Positions 43,005 through 52,342 of a DNA stretch of 64,000 nucleotides are shown in pieces. Within the stretch, counting starts at the first letter, position 1. Every line of letters begins with the position of its first letter. The stretch covers positions 1 to 64,000 of the forward strand of contig SAIX01000111.1 of NCBI GenBank assembly GCA_004028765.1. Direction: 5' to 3'. Under the pieces are notes generated by a model. It was given only the letters and a program-made list of their open reading frames with translations. It had not been told where the DNA came from and did not search any database. Both the position numbers and the translations under genes were made by a program. The DNA is from Chitinophagaceae bacterium. GTDB lineage: Bacteria; Bacteroidota; Bacteroidia; Chitinophagales; Chitinophagaceae.

Positions 43005-44098
43005 GGTTTACAAAAATTTTCAAGGGCAAAAAGGTATTTATTACGGGTCATACCGGTTTTAAAGGGAGCTGGCTGATCCAATGGCTTCACTTACTTGGTG
43101 CAGAAATAAAAGGATATGCATTGGCCCCGGAAAACAGCTTTGACCTGTACCATATTATTGAGGGCGACAAACTTTGTCAATCGGTTATCGCAGACATAAG
43201 AGACGATGCTTTACTAAAAAAAGAGCTGCTCAGTTTTGAACCTGACTTTATTTTTCACATGGCTGCTCAACCATTGGTCAGGTATTCATACCTGCATCCG
43301 CTGGAAACATTTTCGGTAAATACACTAGGAACCGCAAACCTGCTGGATGCTTTGAAGGATCTTAAAAAAGCCTGTACGGTTGTCTGTATCACTACAGACA
43401 AAGTATACCACAACGAAGAGAATGGTCATTATTACACCGAAGATGATAAACTGGGTGACAAAGATCCTTACAGTGCCAGTAAAGCTGCAGCAGAAATTAT
43501 CATCTCTTCCTATCAGCACTCTTTTTTTAATGCAGAGCTGTTTCCTGTTCATCAAAAATCGATATCTGTGGCAAGGGCCGGAAATGTGATCGGTGGGGGG
43601 GATTGGTCAAAGGACAGGATCATTCCCGATATTATTTCTTCTTTACAAAAAGAAAAGCCTGTTGTGGTAAGAAACCCCACTGCAATCCGACCATGGCAAC
43701 ATGTGCTTGAACCACTTTGTGGCTACCTAACCCTTGCTGCTGCGCAGGCCAGGGAGCCTTTGAAATTTTCAGGTGCATACAATTTTGGCCCTGCTGCCGT
43801 TGAAGAATTTACTGTTGAACAGGTTGTCAAAAAAGCGATTGCTGTTTGGGGATCGGGAAGTAGCATGGTAAGTAATATCATGCTACCGGGTATCCAGCCA
43901 CATGAAGCAGGGTTACTGCATTTATCCATAGAAAAAGCAAAATCTGAGTTGGGATGGATGCCTCTTTTTTCACCAGGGGAAGCGATTGAACAAACCATCT
44001 GCTGGTATAAATCATGGGCCAGTGATCCCGGGGAAGGAAAAAATTCTATAATCAATTCTATTCATCATTATATGAATTTATTACATGAAGTTTCATGA
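42995..44098 (+). CDS. rfbG: CDP-glucose 4,6-dehydratase
   Basis: NAD-dependent SDR of about 367 residues converting CDP-glucose to CDP-4-keto-6-deoxy-D-glucose. VFITGHTGFKGSWLIQWLHL is the near-diagnostic cofactor site of RfbG. HMAAQPLVRYSYLHPLETFS, VCITTDKVYHNEENGHYYTE, the catalytic DPYSASKAAAEIII and ARAGNVIGGGDWSKDRIIPD follow. The start ATG at 42995 overlaps rfbF by 10 nt; starts at 42986 or 42965 would add 3 or 10 residues. It overlaps the 3,5-epimerase gene by 14 nt. The product is the branch point for 3,6-dideoxyhexoses via RfbH or for 6-deoxyhexoses via epimerase/reductase. Confidence 0.95.
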   Translation: MGLGFTKIFKGKKVFITGHTGFKGSWLIQWLHLLGAEIKGYALAPENSFDLYHIIEGDKLCQSVIADIRDDALLKKELLSFEPDFIFHMAAQPLVRYSYLHPLETFSVNTLGTANLLDALKDLKKACTVVCITTDKVYHNEENGHYYTEDDKLGDKDPYSASKAAAEIIISSYQHSFFNAELFPVHQKSISVARAGNVIGGGDWSKDRIIPDIISSLQKEKPVVVRNPTAIRPWQHVLEPLCGYLTLAAAQAREPLKFSGAYNFGPAAVEEFTVEQVVKKAIAVWGSGSSMVSNIMLPGIQPHEAGLLHLSIEKAKSELGWMPLFSPGEAIEQTICWYKSWASDPGEGKNSIINSIHHYMNLLHEVS

Positions 44099-44618
44099 AA
44101 AACCGTTTACGGGTGTCTATGAAATCGAGGGGTATAATGCGGCAGATGCAAGAGGTATATTTGTGAAAATCTTTAATAAAGATTCTTTTGAATCAAAAGG
44201 GCTCGCAACTGGTTTTTGTGAGAACTATTATTCTGTTTCAAAAAAAGATGTGATCAGGGGTATGCATTTTCAGTTGCCGCCTTTTTCGCACTGCAAACTC
44301 GTTTATGTTACAGAAGGCGAGATACTGGATGTGATCATTGACCTTCGCAGAAAATCAAAAACATTCGGGCGCTTTCTTTCACTAAACCTGAAAGCCCTTG
44401 GTAATGCAGTGTATATTCCCGAAGGATTCGCACACGGTTTTCTCACGCTATCCCCATCAGCAACTGTTCTGTACCAGGTCACTTCCGTGCACGAACCATC
44501 GGCCGACAGCGGGATAAGGTGGGACAGCTTCGGTTTTGAATGGCCGGTTTCATCCCCGGTACTATCAGACCGCGACCAGTCATTCATTTCTTTCACGGAA
44601 TTTCAATCGCCTTTCTGA
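44085..44618 (+). CDS. dTDP-4-dehydrorhamnose 3,5-epimerase family protein
   Basis: Cupin-fold epimerase of 177 residues that inverts C5 (and/or C3) of a 4-keto-6-deoxy sugar. The catalytic His61 (IRGMHFQLPPF), Lys71 (CKLVYV) and the IDLR motif (IIDLRRK) are present, as is the C-terminal LSDRD with Asp. The usual tyrosine pair in the TDYY segment reads SVH at 134-136 (VTSVHEP). The general acid Tyr of RmlC is therefore missing at the expected place. Context between rfbG and a reductase indicates a CDP-4-keto substrate, as in the ascarylose pathway (AscE). It overlaps rfbG by 14 nt and is 1 nt from the next gene. Confidence 0.87.
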   Translation: MKFHEKPFTGVYEIEGYNAADARGIFVKIFNKDSFESKGLATGFCENYYSVSKKDVIRGMHFQLPPFSHCKLVYVTEGEILDVIIDLRRKSKTFGRFLSLNLKALGNAVYIPEGFAHGFLTLSPSATVLYQVTSVHEPSADSGIRWDSFGFEWPVSSPVLSDRDQSFISFTEFQSPF

Positions 44619-44619
44619 A

Positions 44620-45528
44620 ATGCGTATTCTGATCACAGGTTCAGGCGGGTTTATCGGGAAACCACTGGTAAGGAAATTGATTTTACTGAATCATGATATC
44701 CTGCTTTTGGTAAGGGATAAAAACAGTGCCACTGAATTTCAGGCAACTACTACAATCATTGAAACGGCGGATCAAAACTGGAAAAAAAAGATAGCGGCAT
44801 ATAAAATCGATGTTGTCATTCATCTTGCAGCCTACATCGCAAGTTCTGCGGATGAAAAAGACATTGACCCACTTATCAATTCAAATATATTATTTGCGAC
44901 CCACCTGGTTGATGCAGTAAAAAACACCGGTCTAACTTGTTTTATTAATACGGGTTCGTTTGCAGAATATGCCCCGGGAGGTTCAACGTTACTGCCTGCT
45001 TACCTGTATGCAGCTACAAAAACGGCATTCAGAAATATTCTTTCTTATTTCAGTTTGCCGGATAAATTCAAAGTGGTGCACGTAATTCCTTATTCGGTAT
45101 ATGGAGCTGTTTCTGAAAAGAAAAAACTGTTCGATCACCTCTATGATGCGGCTTTCTCTGACACAGCGGTTAAATTATCCCCGGGTAACCAGGTTCTCGA
45201 TTTTATACATATTACTGATGTGGTTGATTTTTATCAAACATTGCTTTTACAGCTCAGCCAGTTAAATAAACCTGCCATTGAAATTCATCTTGGAACAGGC
45301 AGGGGAACCACACCCAGGGAATTGGCTGCCAGCATGGAGAATCTTCTCCAAAAAAAACTAAATATCGAATGGGGGGGTGTCCCATACAGGGAAAAAGATA
45401 CTATGCATGCAGTAGCTTTTAAAAATCTTCCGCATGATTTCTTTCAATGGGAGCCATCCATAGATATAGAAACAGGCATACAATTATATATTTCGGAAAT
45501 GCAGTCAAAAGCATCAGATGGATTTTAA
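44620..45528 (+). CDS. NAD-dependent epimerase/reductase of the CDP-sugar module
   Basis: SDR of about 302 residues. The cofactor site is [20 protein letters not shown]; the catalytic Ser lies in [11 protein letters not shown] and Tyr/Lys in [14 protein letters not shown]. The C-terminal region [20 protein letters not shown] resembles reductases such as AscF, RfbS or RfbJ-type enzymes. It starts 1 nt after the epimerase and overlaps rfbH by 11 nt, so it should finish the CDP-sugar by reducing the C4 ketone. A frame open from 44536 overlaps the epimerase and is not used because the Rossmann motif begins at 44620. Stereochemistry of the product cannot be read off. Confidence 0.85.
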   Translation: MRILITGSGGFIGKPLVRKLILLNHDILLLVRDKNSATEFQATTTIIETADQNWKKKIAAYKIDVVIHLAAYIASSADEKDIDPLINSNILFATHLVDAVKNTGLTCFINTGSFAEYAPGGSTLLPAYLYAATKTAFRNILSYFSLPDKFKVVHVIPYSVYGAVSEKKKLFDHLYDAAFSDTAVKLSPGNQVLDFIHITDVVDFYQTLLLQLSQLNKPAIEIHLGTGRGTTPRELAASMENLLQKKLNIEWGGVPYREKDTMHAVAFKNLPHDFFQWEPSIDIETGIQLYISEMQSKASDGF

Positions 45529-46831
45529 AAATTTAAACTTCAGCAGTTTTGCTGAACTAAGGCAACAGATAACTGCTAAGGTTAACAGGGATATCTGGCC
45601 CGGTGTTGACTATATTCCCGTAACAGGGAAGGTGTTGGACGAGATGGATATTTTAAGCGGGGTTGATGCAATGCTTGATACATGGCTTACTACGGGAAGA
45701 TATGCGGCAGAAATGGAAAAAACCCTATCCAGGTATATAGGAAGCCGTTTTTCATTGCTGGTAAACTCAGGCTCATCAGCGAATCTGCTAGCTTTTTCCA
45801 GCCTTACCTCTCCGAAACTCGAAAAAGAACGATTGAAACCAGGGGATGAAGTAATTACAGTTGCCGCAGGTTTCCCTACCACCGTTAACCCGGTTATACA
45901 ATATGGATGTATTCCCGTTTTTGTAGATGTTGATATCCCGACGTATAATATCAAAGCAGAAGATATTGAGCAGGCGATATCGGGAAAAACAAGGGCTATT
46001 GTGCTTGCACATGCACTGGGCAACCCGTTTAATTTATCCGTTGTTACTGACATTGCAAAAAAATACGGCTTATGGCTGATTGAAGATAACTGCGATGCCT
46101 TGGGGGCAACCTATAACGGGCGCAAAACAGGATCTTTCGGGGATCTTGCAACATTATCATTTTACCCGGCTCACCATATTACAATGGGGGAAGGCGGCGC
46201 TGTCCTGATCAACAATGCCTCCCTCAAAAAAATTGCGGAAAGTTTCCGCGACTGGGGCCGCGACTGCTGGTGCGATCCGGGAAACGACAATACATGTGGC
46301 ATGCGTTTCAGCCAGTGCTTTGGTGCGCTGCCCGAAGGCTATGACCATAAATACACATATTCACATATCGGGTACAATTTAAAAGTAACAGATATGCAGG
46401 CCGCCATCGGCTTAAGTCAATTGGCTAAAGCAGATCACTTTATTAACAGGCGAAGAGAGAATTTCAGGGTTTTGTATAAAAAAATGATGCAGTTTGAAGA
46501 GCATTTCATCCTTCCGCAGGCTACACCCGGCGGTGATCCAAGCTGGTTTGGCTTTGTGCTTACCATCCGTGATGGCAGCCCTGTGAAAAGGAATGAGCTT
46601 ATACAATTCCTGGAAGAAAATAAAATTGGCACCCGGCTTTTTTTTGGCGGTAACCTTGTAAAGCAACCTGCTTACAAGGATATCCGCTTCAGAACCACAG
46701 GTGCATTAACAAATACTGATATAATTATGAAAAATGCATTCTGGCTGGGTGTATGGCCGGGTTTGGATGAAAAGCATTTTGAATACATAGCAAATACAAT
46801 CTCTCTGTTTTTGCAAGGGAATAAATCATAA
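45518..46831 (+). CDS. rfbH: CDP-4-keto-6-deoxyglucose-3-dehydrase (E1), RfbH
   Basis: PMP- and [2Fe-2S]-dependent dehydrase of 437 residues that removes the C3 hydroxyl in CDP-3,6-dideoxyhexose synthesis. It has the aspartate-aminotransferase fold, but the PLP lysine is replaced by His219 ([14 protein letters not shown]), the hallmark of this enzyme. The iron-sulfur cysteines match the C-X57-C-X1-C-X7-C pattern exactly at Cys192, Cys250, Cys252 and Cys260 ([22 protein letters not shown]). The protein starts with the usual RfbH N-terminus ([20 protein letters not shown]). The electron-donating reductase E3 (RfbI/AscD) is not in the window and must be elsewhere. It overlaps the upstream SDR by 11 nt and closes the module. 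Confidence 0.96.
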   Translation: MDFKNLNFSSFAELRQQITAKVNRDIWPGVDYIPVTGKVLDEMDILSGVDAMLDTWLTTGRYAAEMEKTLSRYIGSRFSLLVNSGSSANLLAFSSLTSPKLEKERLKPGDEVITVAAGFPTTVNPVIQYGCIPVFVDVDIPTYNIKAEDIEQAISGKTRAIVLAHALGNPFNLSVVTDIAKKYGLWLIEDNCDALGATYNGRKTGSFGDLATLSFYPAHHITMGEGGAVLINNASLKKIAESFRDWGRDCWCDPGNDNTCGMRFSQCFGALPEGYDHKYTYSHIGYNLKVTDMQAAIGLSQLAKADHFINRRRENFRVLYKKMMQFEEHFILPQATPGGDPSWFGFVLTIRDGSPVKRNELIQFLEENKIGTRLFFGGNLVKQPAYKDIRFRTTGALTNTDIIMKNAFWLGVWPGLDEKHFEYIANTISLFLQGNKS

Positions 46832-46973
46832 CGATACAAGATCGTGTACAATAAATAACCGTAGATCGTCTTATTGATAACTTAGAAGGGTTTTTACATT
46901 GCAACGGGTGGATGATCCGTTGTTAGCTTTTACTCCCCCATATATCCACCATAGAACAAACTTCTGATTACGC

Positions 46974-48005
46974 ATGCTTTTAATAGACGCTGTTTACATA
47001 CATGAAAGTGGCGGCAAATCACTTCTGGATTATTTACTGGAATCACTGGAAGCAAGGGGTATCTTGTTTTATCTATTGCTTGATAAAAGGGCAGAAGGAA
47101 AAATAAATATACCCGGAACCTGTATACAACATTGGCATGCATCACCCTCCGAATCTGGCAGAAAAAATTTTTATCGTACCATTCCGACAGGGGTTACAAC
47201 GGTTTTTTGTTTTGCCAATGTACCGCCACCGGTAAAACCAGCAGGTAAACGGGTGTTTATTTTTATGCAGAATACGCTTCTTTTATCGCCCCTCGGAGAA
47301 AAAAATTTATATTCATTCCGGGAAAAAATCCGTTTTTTCTTTAAAAAAGCCTATATAAGATATAGAAACAAGAAAGAATATTTCTGGGTGGTACAAACAC
47401 CTTCCATGAGAAAAAAAGCGGTTGCAGCACTAACGCTTGAAGAAGCAAATATTTTTATAATACCCTTCTATCGGGAACCTTCTTTATCACCAACAGAGGA
47501 TGTTCATGATCCATTAAAATTCATTTATGTAGCTGACGGTGTGAAACATAAAAATCATCTTGCACTGTTTAAAGCCTGGGAAATATTAGCATCTGAATAT
47601 CTTTTTTTTCCCGAGTTGCATTTAACAATTCCTGAACGATATGAAAGGCTCATCGATACTTTTGGAAAAATTAATAGAAAAGGTGCAAAAATAATAAACC
47701 ATGAGGTTGTTTATTCAGATCAGTTGGAAGCGCTTTACAGGCAATCCGGGTTCCTGATATTTCCATCGGTTGCTGAAAGTTTTGGGCTTCCCTTGATAGA
47801 AGCGACCTGTCATGGCTGTGGTGTAATGGCCGCTGATTTGCCTTATGTTCATGATATTGCTGGTAACGTACTTTTTTTCAATCCTTATGATCCAGACATG
47901 ATAGCATCGGTAATATTTAAACGGGTGCATGGTCCTTACCAAAGCCCGTATTTAAAAATAAAGAACCATATAAAGCAGTTGATCGAACTTCTGCAAATTC
48001 AGTAG
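46974..48005 (+). CDS. Glycosyltransferase family 4
   Basis: A protein of 343 residues, GT-B fold. The donor domain begins at about 175 (DPLKFIYVADGVKHKNHLAL) and has the EX7E motif in IFPSVAESFGLPLIEATCHG, then DLPYVHDIAGNVLFFNPYD. The N-terminal domain is short and starts MLLIDAVYIHESGGKSLLDY. Located after a 142-nt gap following rfbH and before another 119-nt gap. From here rightwards the DNA looks more AT-rich. It could be transcribed on its own. Donor unknown. Confidence 0.85.
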   Translation: MLLIDAVYIHESGGKSLLDYLLESLEARGILFYLLLDKRAEGKINIPGTCIQHWHASPSESGRKNFYRTIPTGVTTVFCFANVPPPVKPAGKRVFIFMQNTLLLSPLGEKNLYSFREKIRFFFKKAYIRYRNKKEYFWVVQTPSMRKKAVAALTLEEANIFIIPFYREPSLSPTEDVHDPLKFIYVADGVKHKNHLALFKAWEILASEYLFFPELHLTIPERYERLIDTFGKINRKGAKIINHEVVYSDQLEALYRQSGFLIFPSVAESFGLPLIEATCHGCGVMAADLPYVHDIAGNVLFFNPYDPDMIASVIFKRVHGPYQSPYLKIKNHIKQLIELLQIQ

Positions 48006-48084
48006 ATTTTACAGAACTTTATGATAAGTCATGATTCAAAATTTTGGTAAAACCTGATAAGTTTAATTTAAGCCTGTGTGGTTC

Positions 48085-48103
48085 ACTAAAAACATTTTTT
48101 AGT
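48085..48103. other. AT-rich inverted repeat before the fnlC-like gene
   Basis: ACTAAAAA and its complement TTTTTAGT flank a 3-nt loop, 22 nt before the next ATG. It could be a weak terminator of the GT4 gene or a regulatory hairpin. Confidence 0.35.
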
Positions 48104-48124
48104 TGTACAGAAAAATAATTTAAT

Positions 48125-49246
48125 ATGAGTAAATTAAAAGTTGCAACCATTGTAGGAACCAGACCGGAAATAATCAGATTAGCAGAGTGTATCCGTAAAT
48201 GTGATCAGCTTTTCGAACACATATTGATTCATACCGGACAAAATTATGATTATAATCTTTATGATATTTTCTTTGAGGAATTAGGTATCCGAAAACCTGA
48301 TTTTTTTTTAAATGTTGTTGGGGTACATCTGGGAGAAACGATTGGCAATGTGATTTGTAAGTCTTATGAAATTTTTTCCCAAGTAAAACCAGATGCAATT
48401 CTTGTACTGGGCGATACCAATAGTGTTTTATGTACGATAGCTGCTAAAAGACTTAAGATACCCATTTTTCACATGGAAGCTGGTAATCGTTGCTTTGATC
48501 AGAATGTACCAGAAGAAATCAACAGAAGAATTTCTGATCACATAAGTGACATAAACCTAACGTATACTGAGCACAGCCGGCGTTATTTGATCAGCGAAGG
48601 GCTCAGGAAAGAACATATTTTTGTTATAGGCTCACCTTTAAAGGAAATGCTTGATAAATACGCAGCAAAAATTGATGAAAGCCCTATTCTTGAACGACTG
48701 GGGCTCACTCAGGGAAAATATATTGTTGTAAGTGCACACAGAGAAGAAAATATTGATATAAAAGATAATTTCATGACATTGGTAGATTCACTTAATGCTG
48801 TAGCCGAGAAATATGGAATAAGCATTATCTTCTCTACTCACCCAAGAACAAACCGGAAGATTCTTGAATTGAATTGTACATTTCACCCCCTTATTAAAAA
48901 TATACAACCGCTTGGTTTCTTTGATTACGTAAAACTTCAAAAGAAATCATTCATTGTATTATCTGATAGCGGTACAATCAGTGAGGAGTCAGCAATGATT
49001 CGGTTTGACGCAGTCAGCATCAGAACCAGCACCGAAAGACCTGAAGCAGTAGATGCTGGCACTATTGTTTTGGGAGGTATTAAAAAAAATGAAATTCTGC
49101 AGGCCATTGAAATCGTAAAGGCAACCCCCATAAAAAATGTAATTCAACTGGCCACTGAGTATTCCATTGTAAATACATCTGACCGGGTTATAAGAATTAT
49201 TCAAAGCTATACATCAATCGTGAACAAATTAATATGGGATAAATGA
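48125..49246 (+). CDS. UDP-N-acetyl-6-deoxy-L-hexosamine 2-epimerase (FnlC/WbvD/CapG type)
   Basis: A protein of 373 residues of the non-hydrolysing 2-epimerase family. Its signature differs from true WecB: HMEAGNRCFDQNVPEEINRR and ISDHISDINLTYTEHSRRYL, together with IGSPLKEML, are the motifs of FnlC/WbjD/WbvD/CapG enzymes. These act on UDP-2-acetamido-2,6-dideoxy-L-hexoses to give UDP-L-FucNAc or UDP-L-QuiNAc. The catalytic set (LGDTNSVL, VSAHREENI, LSDSGTISEES) is intact. It overlaps the RmlD-like reductase by 4 nt, the expected partner. Which of the two sugars is made depends on that reductase. Confidence 0.88.
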   Translation: MSKLKVATIVGTRPEIIRLAECIRKCDQLFEHILIHTGQNYDYNLYDIFFEELGIRKPDFFLNVVGVHLGETIGNVICKSYEIFSQVKPDAILVLGDTNSVLCTIAAKRLKIPIFHMEAGNRCFDQNVPEEINRRISDHISDINLTYTEHSRRYLISEGLRKEHIFVIGSPLKEMLDKYAAKIDESPILERLGLTQGKYIVVSAHREENIDIKDNFMTLVDSLNAVAEKYGISIIFSTHPRTNRKILELNCTFHPLIKNIQPLGFFDYVKLQKKSFIVLSDSGTISEESAMIRFDAVSIRTSTERPEAVDAGTIVLGGIKKNEILQAIEIVKATPIKNVIQLATEYSIVNTSDRVIRIIQSYTSIVNKLIWDK

Positions 49247-50103
49247 AAAAAAAAATACTGATTATTGGCTCAAAGGGAATGGCAGGTCATGTTATTTATA
49301 TGCATCTTAAATCTCTTGGTTTTTATTATATAACAGATATCTCGAGAAACAATACTTTTTTTATTTCTACTTACACAATTTTTGATATTACTGAATTTAA
49401 CCTGCTTTCACATGTACTTGAAACAGAGAAACCAGATATTATAATAAACTGTATTGGTATGCTGATTCAGGCGTCAACGCAGCAGAGAGATAAAGCTATT
49501 TTAGTTAATAGCTATTTGCCACACTTTCTGGCCCGAAAAGCGAAAAAGCTTGGATTTAAATTGATTCATATCAGCACTGATTGTGTTTTCAGCGGCAATA
49601 CCGGCAATTATTCAGAAAAAGATCAACAGGATGGTATAGGCCCTTATGCTCAATCTAAGGCACTCGGTGAGGTTGACTATGATTCTCATTTAACCATAAG
49701 AACATCCCTTATAGGACCGGAACTCAAGCCCAACGGTGTGGGCCTTTTTCATTGGTACATGCAACAGGCTGGTATCATTGATGGTTATGTCAACGCAATA
49801 TGGACAGGGGTAACAACAATTGAGTTGGCAAAAAAAATGCCACTTATTATTGAAGGTGACTGGCAAGGAATTATACACTTGACAAATAACCAAAAGATAT
49901 CGAAATACGCATTGCTGAATACTTTTCAAAAATATTTTAACCGGAAAGAGATCACAATCCGGCCAAATGAAAATTACACTGTCGATAAGTCTCTTATTAA
50001 TACTAAAACACCAAATATCGTGAATGAATATAATGAAATGATCATTGAGATGCATCAGTGGATCCTGGATAATAAACAGTACTATGAGAATTATCTAAAA
50101 TGA
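49243..50103 (+). CDS. RmlD-like NAD(P)-dependent sugar reductase
   Basis: SDR of 286 residues. The cofactor site is ILIIGSKGMAGHVIYMHLKS; motifs NCIGMLIQAS, LIHISTDCVFSGNTGNYSEK (Ser/Thr) and the Tyr/Lys in GPYAQSKALGEVDY match RmlD. A terminal helical part follows. Unlike CapF/FnlB (about 370 residues with a C-terminal cupin domain) this protein ends after the SDR domain, as WbvR-type reductases of the L-QuiNAc pathway do. It is translationally coupled on both sides: 4-nt overlaps with the FnlC-like epimerase and the WbuB-like glycosyltransferase. The likely product is UDP-L-RhaNAc, epimerised to UDP-L-QuiNAc (inference). Confidence 0.83.
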   Translation: MKKKILIIGSKGMAGHVIYMHLKSLGFYYITDISRNNTFFISTYTIFDITEFNLLSHVLETEKPDIIINCIGMLIQASTQQRDKAILVNSYLPHFLARKAKKLGFKLIHISTDCVFSGNTGNYSEKDQQDGIGPYAQSKALGEVDYDSHLTIRTSLIGPELKPNGVGLFHWYMQQAGIIDGYVNAIWTGVTTIELAKKMPLIIEGDWQGIIHLTNNQKISKYALLNTFQKYFNRKEITIRPNENYTVDKSLINTKTPNIVNEYNEMIIEMHQWILDNKQYYENYLK

Positions 50104-51305
50104 AAGTACTAATCGTTTCACAATATTTCTGGCCAGAGAATTTCCGGGTTAATGATTTGGCCAAAGGCCTAAAGGACAGGGGGCACGACGTTGTTGTGTT
50201 TACAGCCAAACCAAATTATCCAGAAGGAGTTTTCTATTCAGGGTATTCATTCTGGGGAAATTCTTTCGAAATATGGGAAAACATCAGAATTTACCGGGCA
50301 CCCGTTTTCCAAAGAAGAAAATCAAAAATCGGGTTGGCATTTAACTACATTTCTTTTGTAATTTTCGGGTCCTTTAAAGCATTTTATAAAAAGATACCTG
50401 CTGATGCAATCCTTTTTTATCAGCTAAGTCCAGTAACGTCAATTTTGCCAGCATATATTTTAAAAATAAAAACAAAAGCAAAACTTATAACCTATGTTCA
50501 GGATATGTGGCCGGAATCTTTAGAGGCAATAATAGGTTTGCGGAATCCTGTTTTAAAGAAAATAGTAAGAGTCAGCTCTGATTTCTGTTACAAATTATCA
50601 GACGAGCTTTTATGTCAGTCCCGGTTTATACAAAATGAAATGAAGTGTAGAAGATTGGGTATAAATCGGATCGGATATTTGCCGAATACAACGGAATCTT
50701 TTTATCATCCTCAAAACAGCCCGCCTGAGCATATAAAAAAGTATTTCACTGGTTCATTTAATCTAGTTTTTGCCGGAAATATAGGTCATGCACAAAGTTT
50801 CGAGACATTGATAGCAGCGGCAGCGATTGTAAAGGCAAAAAACAAATCTGTGCACTGGATAATACTTGGGGATGGAAGTGAAAAGCAAAAATGTCTTGAG
50901 CTTAGTCAGAGAATGGGCGTTAACGATGTTTTTCATTTTATCGGCTCTTTTCCTCCTGCATCCATGCCTGATTTTTTTTCTGCAGCTGATGCTTTGTTAA
51001 TCTCATTGCGTAGGATGCCTATTTATGGGATTACGATTCCATCAAAACTGCAATCATATATGGCTTCTGGAAAACCTGTGATTGGTTCATTGTATGGGGA
51101 AGGGGCATCGATTATTGAACAATCGGGATGTGGAGTGATTGCTGCACCAGACGATGCTGGGCAACTTGCTGAAAAAATTTTAGAATTTATAAGTTTGGAT
51201 TTATCTGTAAAGCTGATAATGGGGCAGAAAGGCAGAGAATATTTTTTAAAAGAGTTCGGACGGGAAAGTGTTTTGGATAGTCTTGAAACCTGTTTGTATG
51301 AATAG
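50100..51305 (+). CDS. Glycosyltransferase WbuB-like (GT4)
   Basis: A protein of 401 residues. Characteristic stretches are VSQYFWPENFRVNDLAKGLK, VFTAKPNYPEGVFYSGYSFW, YVQDMWPESLEAIIGLRNPV, VFAGNIGHAQSFETLIAAAA and IPSKLQSYMASGKPVIGSLYG, all typical of WbuB-type transferases for L-FucNAc/L-QuiNAc. It follows the reductase with a 4-nt overlap and precedes the WecA-like initiator by an 8-nt overlap. This is the classic order for adding the second sugar of an undecaprenyl-linked O-unit. Confidence in family is high, in exact sugar moderate. Confidence 0.87.
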   Translation: MKVLIVSQYFWPENFRVNDLAKGLKDRGHDVVVFTAKPNYPEGVFYSGYSFWGNSFEIWENIRIYRAPVFQRRKSKIGLAFNYISFVIFGSFKAFYKKIPADAILFYQLSPVTSILPAYILKIKTKAKLITYVQDMWPESLEAIIGLRNPVLKKIVRVSSDFCYKLSDELLCQSRFIQNEMKCRRLGINRIGYLPNTTESFYHPQNSPPEHIKKYFTGSFNLVFAGNIGHAQSFETLIAAAAIVKAKNKSVHWIILGDGSEKQKCLELSQRMGVNDVFHFIGSFPPASMPDFFSAADALLISLRRMPIYGITIPSKLQSYMASGKPVIGSLYGEGASIIEQSGCGVIAAPDDAGQLAEKILEFISLDLSVKLIMGQKGREYFLKEFGRESVLDSLETCLYE

Positions 51306-52290
51306 TTTAGGTTTTTATTTTTTCATGTTACTCTTTGGCATACTTTTTTCCATTGCAGCTGAACTGGTATATTTCAAGATAAGTACCCAGTTTCATTTTT
51401 TAGATACTCCGGTTAAGCGAAGCCTGCATTCGAAAAACACGATTACTGGCGCGGGCTTTATCTTTCCTTTATGCACTGCCTTAGCAATGCTGCTCAGTGG
51501 TGAGTACATCCATTACCGGGCTTTTTTGACTGGGCTTTTTTTGCTCACATGCATCAGTTTTCTGGATGATTTACACACTTTAACGAAATCTGCTCGAATC
51601 TTTGTGCAAACGCTTTCTGTTGCATTACTCCTTTGGCAAACAGGAGGATTGTTCCGGATGACTATCCAGACGCTGATACCAGCTTTTATTTTTGTTATCG
51701 GTATTATTAATGCATATAATTTCATGGATGGAATCAATGGGATGACAGGCCTCTATTCCTTTGTTTCAATAGCGACACTGTTTTTTTTAAGTAAACAAGG
51801 ATATTCAAGGCTCCCGGGAACCGAAGTTTTCATCTGCCTTATTGCATCAATTATCGCATTTGGGGTTTTCAATATTAGAAAAAAAGCAATCTGTTTTGCT
51901 GGAGATGTGGGAAGTATTACAATGGGTTTTATTATATCATTCATGGTAATACAAATGATGATTTTTGATGATAATGGAAAATGGATTTTGCTGATAGGTG
52001 TATATGGTCTGGAAACTGTTGGAACAATTTTTTTGCGGATTCTGAGAAAAGAAAATATTGGTGAAGCTCACACAACCCATTTTTTTCAATACCTAGTACT
52101 TGAAAAAAAAATGACACATCTTGCTGTATCACTGAGTTATGCACTGGTCCAGCTTTTGATAAACAGTTTTCTTTTTTTGTTAAGTGCACATCAGGCGATT
52201 TCTGCTTATGTAATTGTAGTGTTGCTGTATATGGTTCTGCGGTTGAAATTTGAAGGAAAAGACAGACTCTTTCGAAAATATTATATTTAA
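51298..52290 (+). CDS. Undecaprenyl-phosphate sugar-1-phosphate transferase (WbpL/WecA-like)
   Basis: Polytopic membrane enzyme of 330 residues in the MraY/WecA family. It transfers a HexNAc-1-phosphate to undecaprenyl phosphate and so starts the repeat unit. About nine to ten hydrophobic segments are visible. Motifs: LDTPVKRSLHSKNTITGAGF at the N-terminus, FLDDLHTLTKSARIFVQ (DD motif), NAYNFMDGINGMTGLY (NxxNFMDGINGL-type catalytic motif) and CFAGDVGSITMGFII. The C-terminal EAHTTHFFQYLVLEKK contains the HxxH-like carbohydrate-recognition part. The ATG at 51298 overlaps the WbuB-like gene by 8 nt. It is the only initiating transferase seen in the window. Confidence 0.9.
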   Translation: MNSLGFYFFMLLFGILFSIAAELVYFKISTQFHFLDTPVKRSLHSKNTITGAGFIFPLCTALAMLLSGEYIHYRAFLTGLFLLTCISFLDDLHTLTKSARIFVQTLSVALLLWQTGGLFRMTIQTLIPAFIFVIGIINAYNFMDGINGMTGLYSFVSIATLFFLSKQGYSRLPGTEVFICLIASIIAFGVFNIRKKAICFAGDVGSITMGFIISFMVIQMMIFDDNGKWILLIGVYGLETVGTIFLRILRKENIGEAHTTHFFQYLVLEKKMTHLAVSLSYALVQLLINSFLFLLSAHQAISAYVIVVLLYMVLRLKFEGKDRLFRKYYI

Positions 52291-52342
52291 TATTTTTTCA
52301 ATATTTGTATTTTGACCGAGACCTTTTCTATAGTATATTGCG

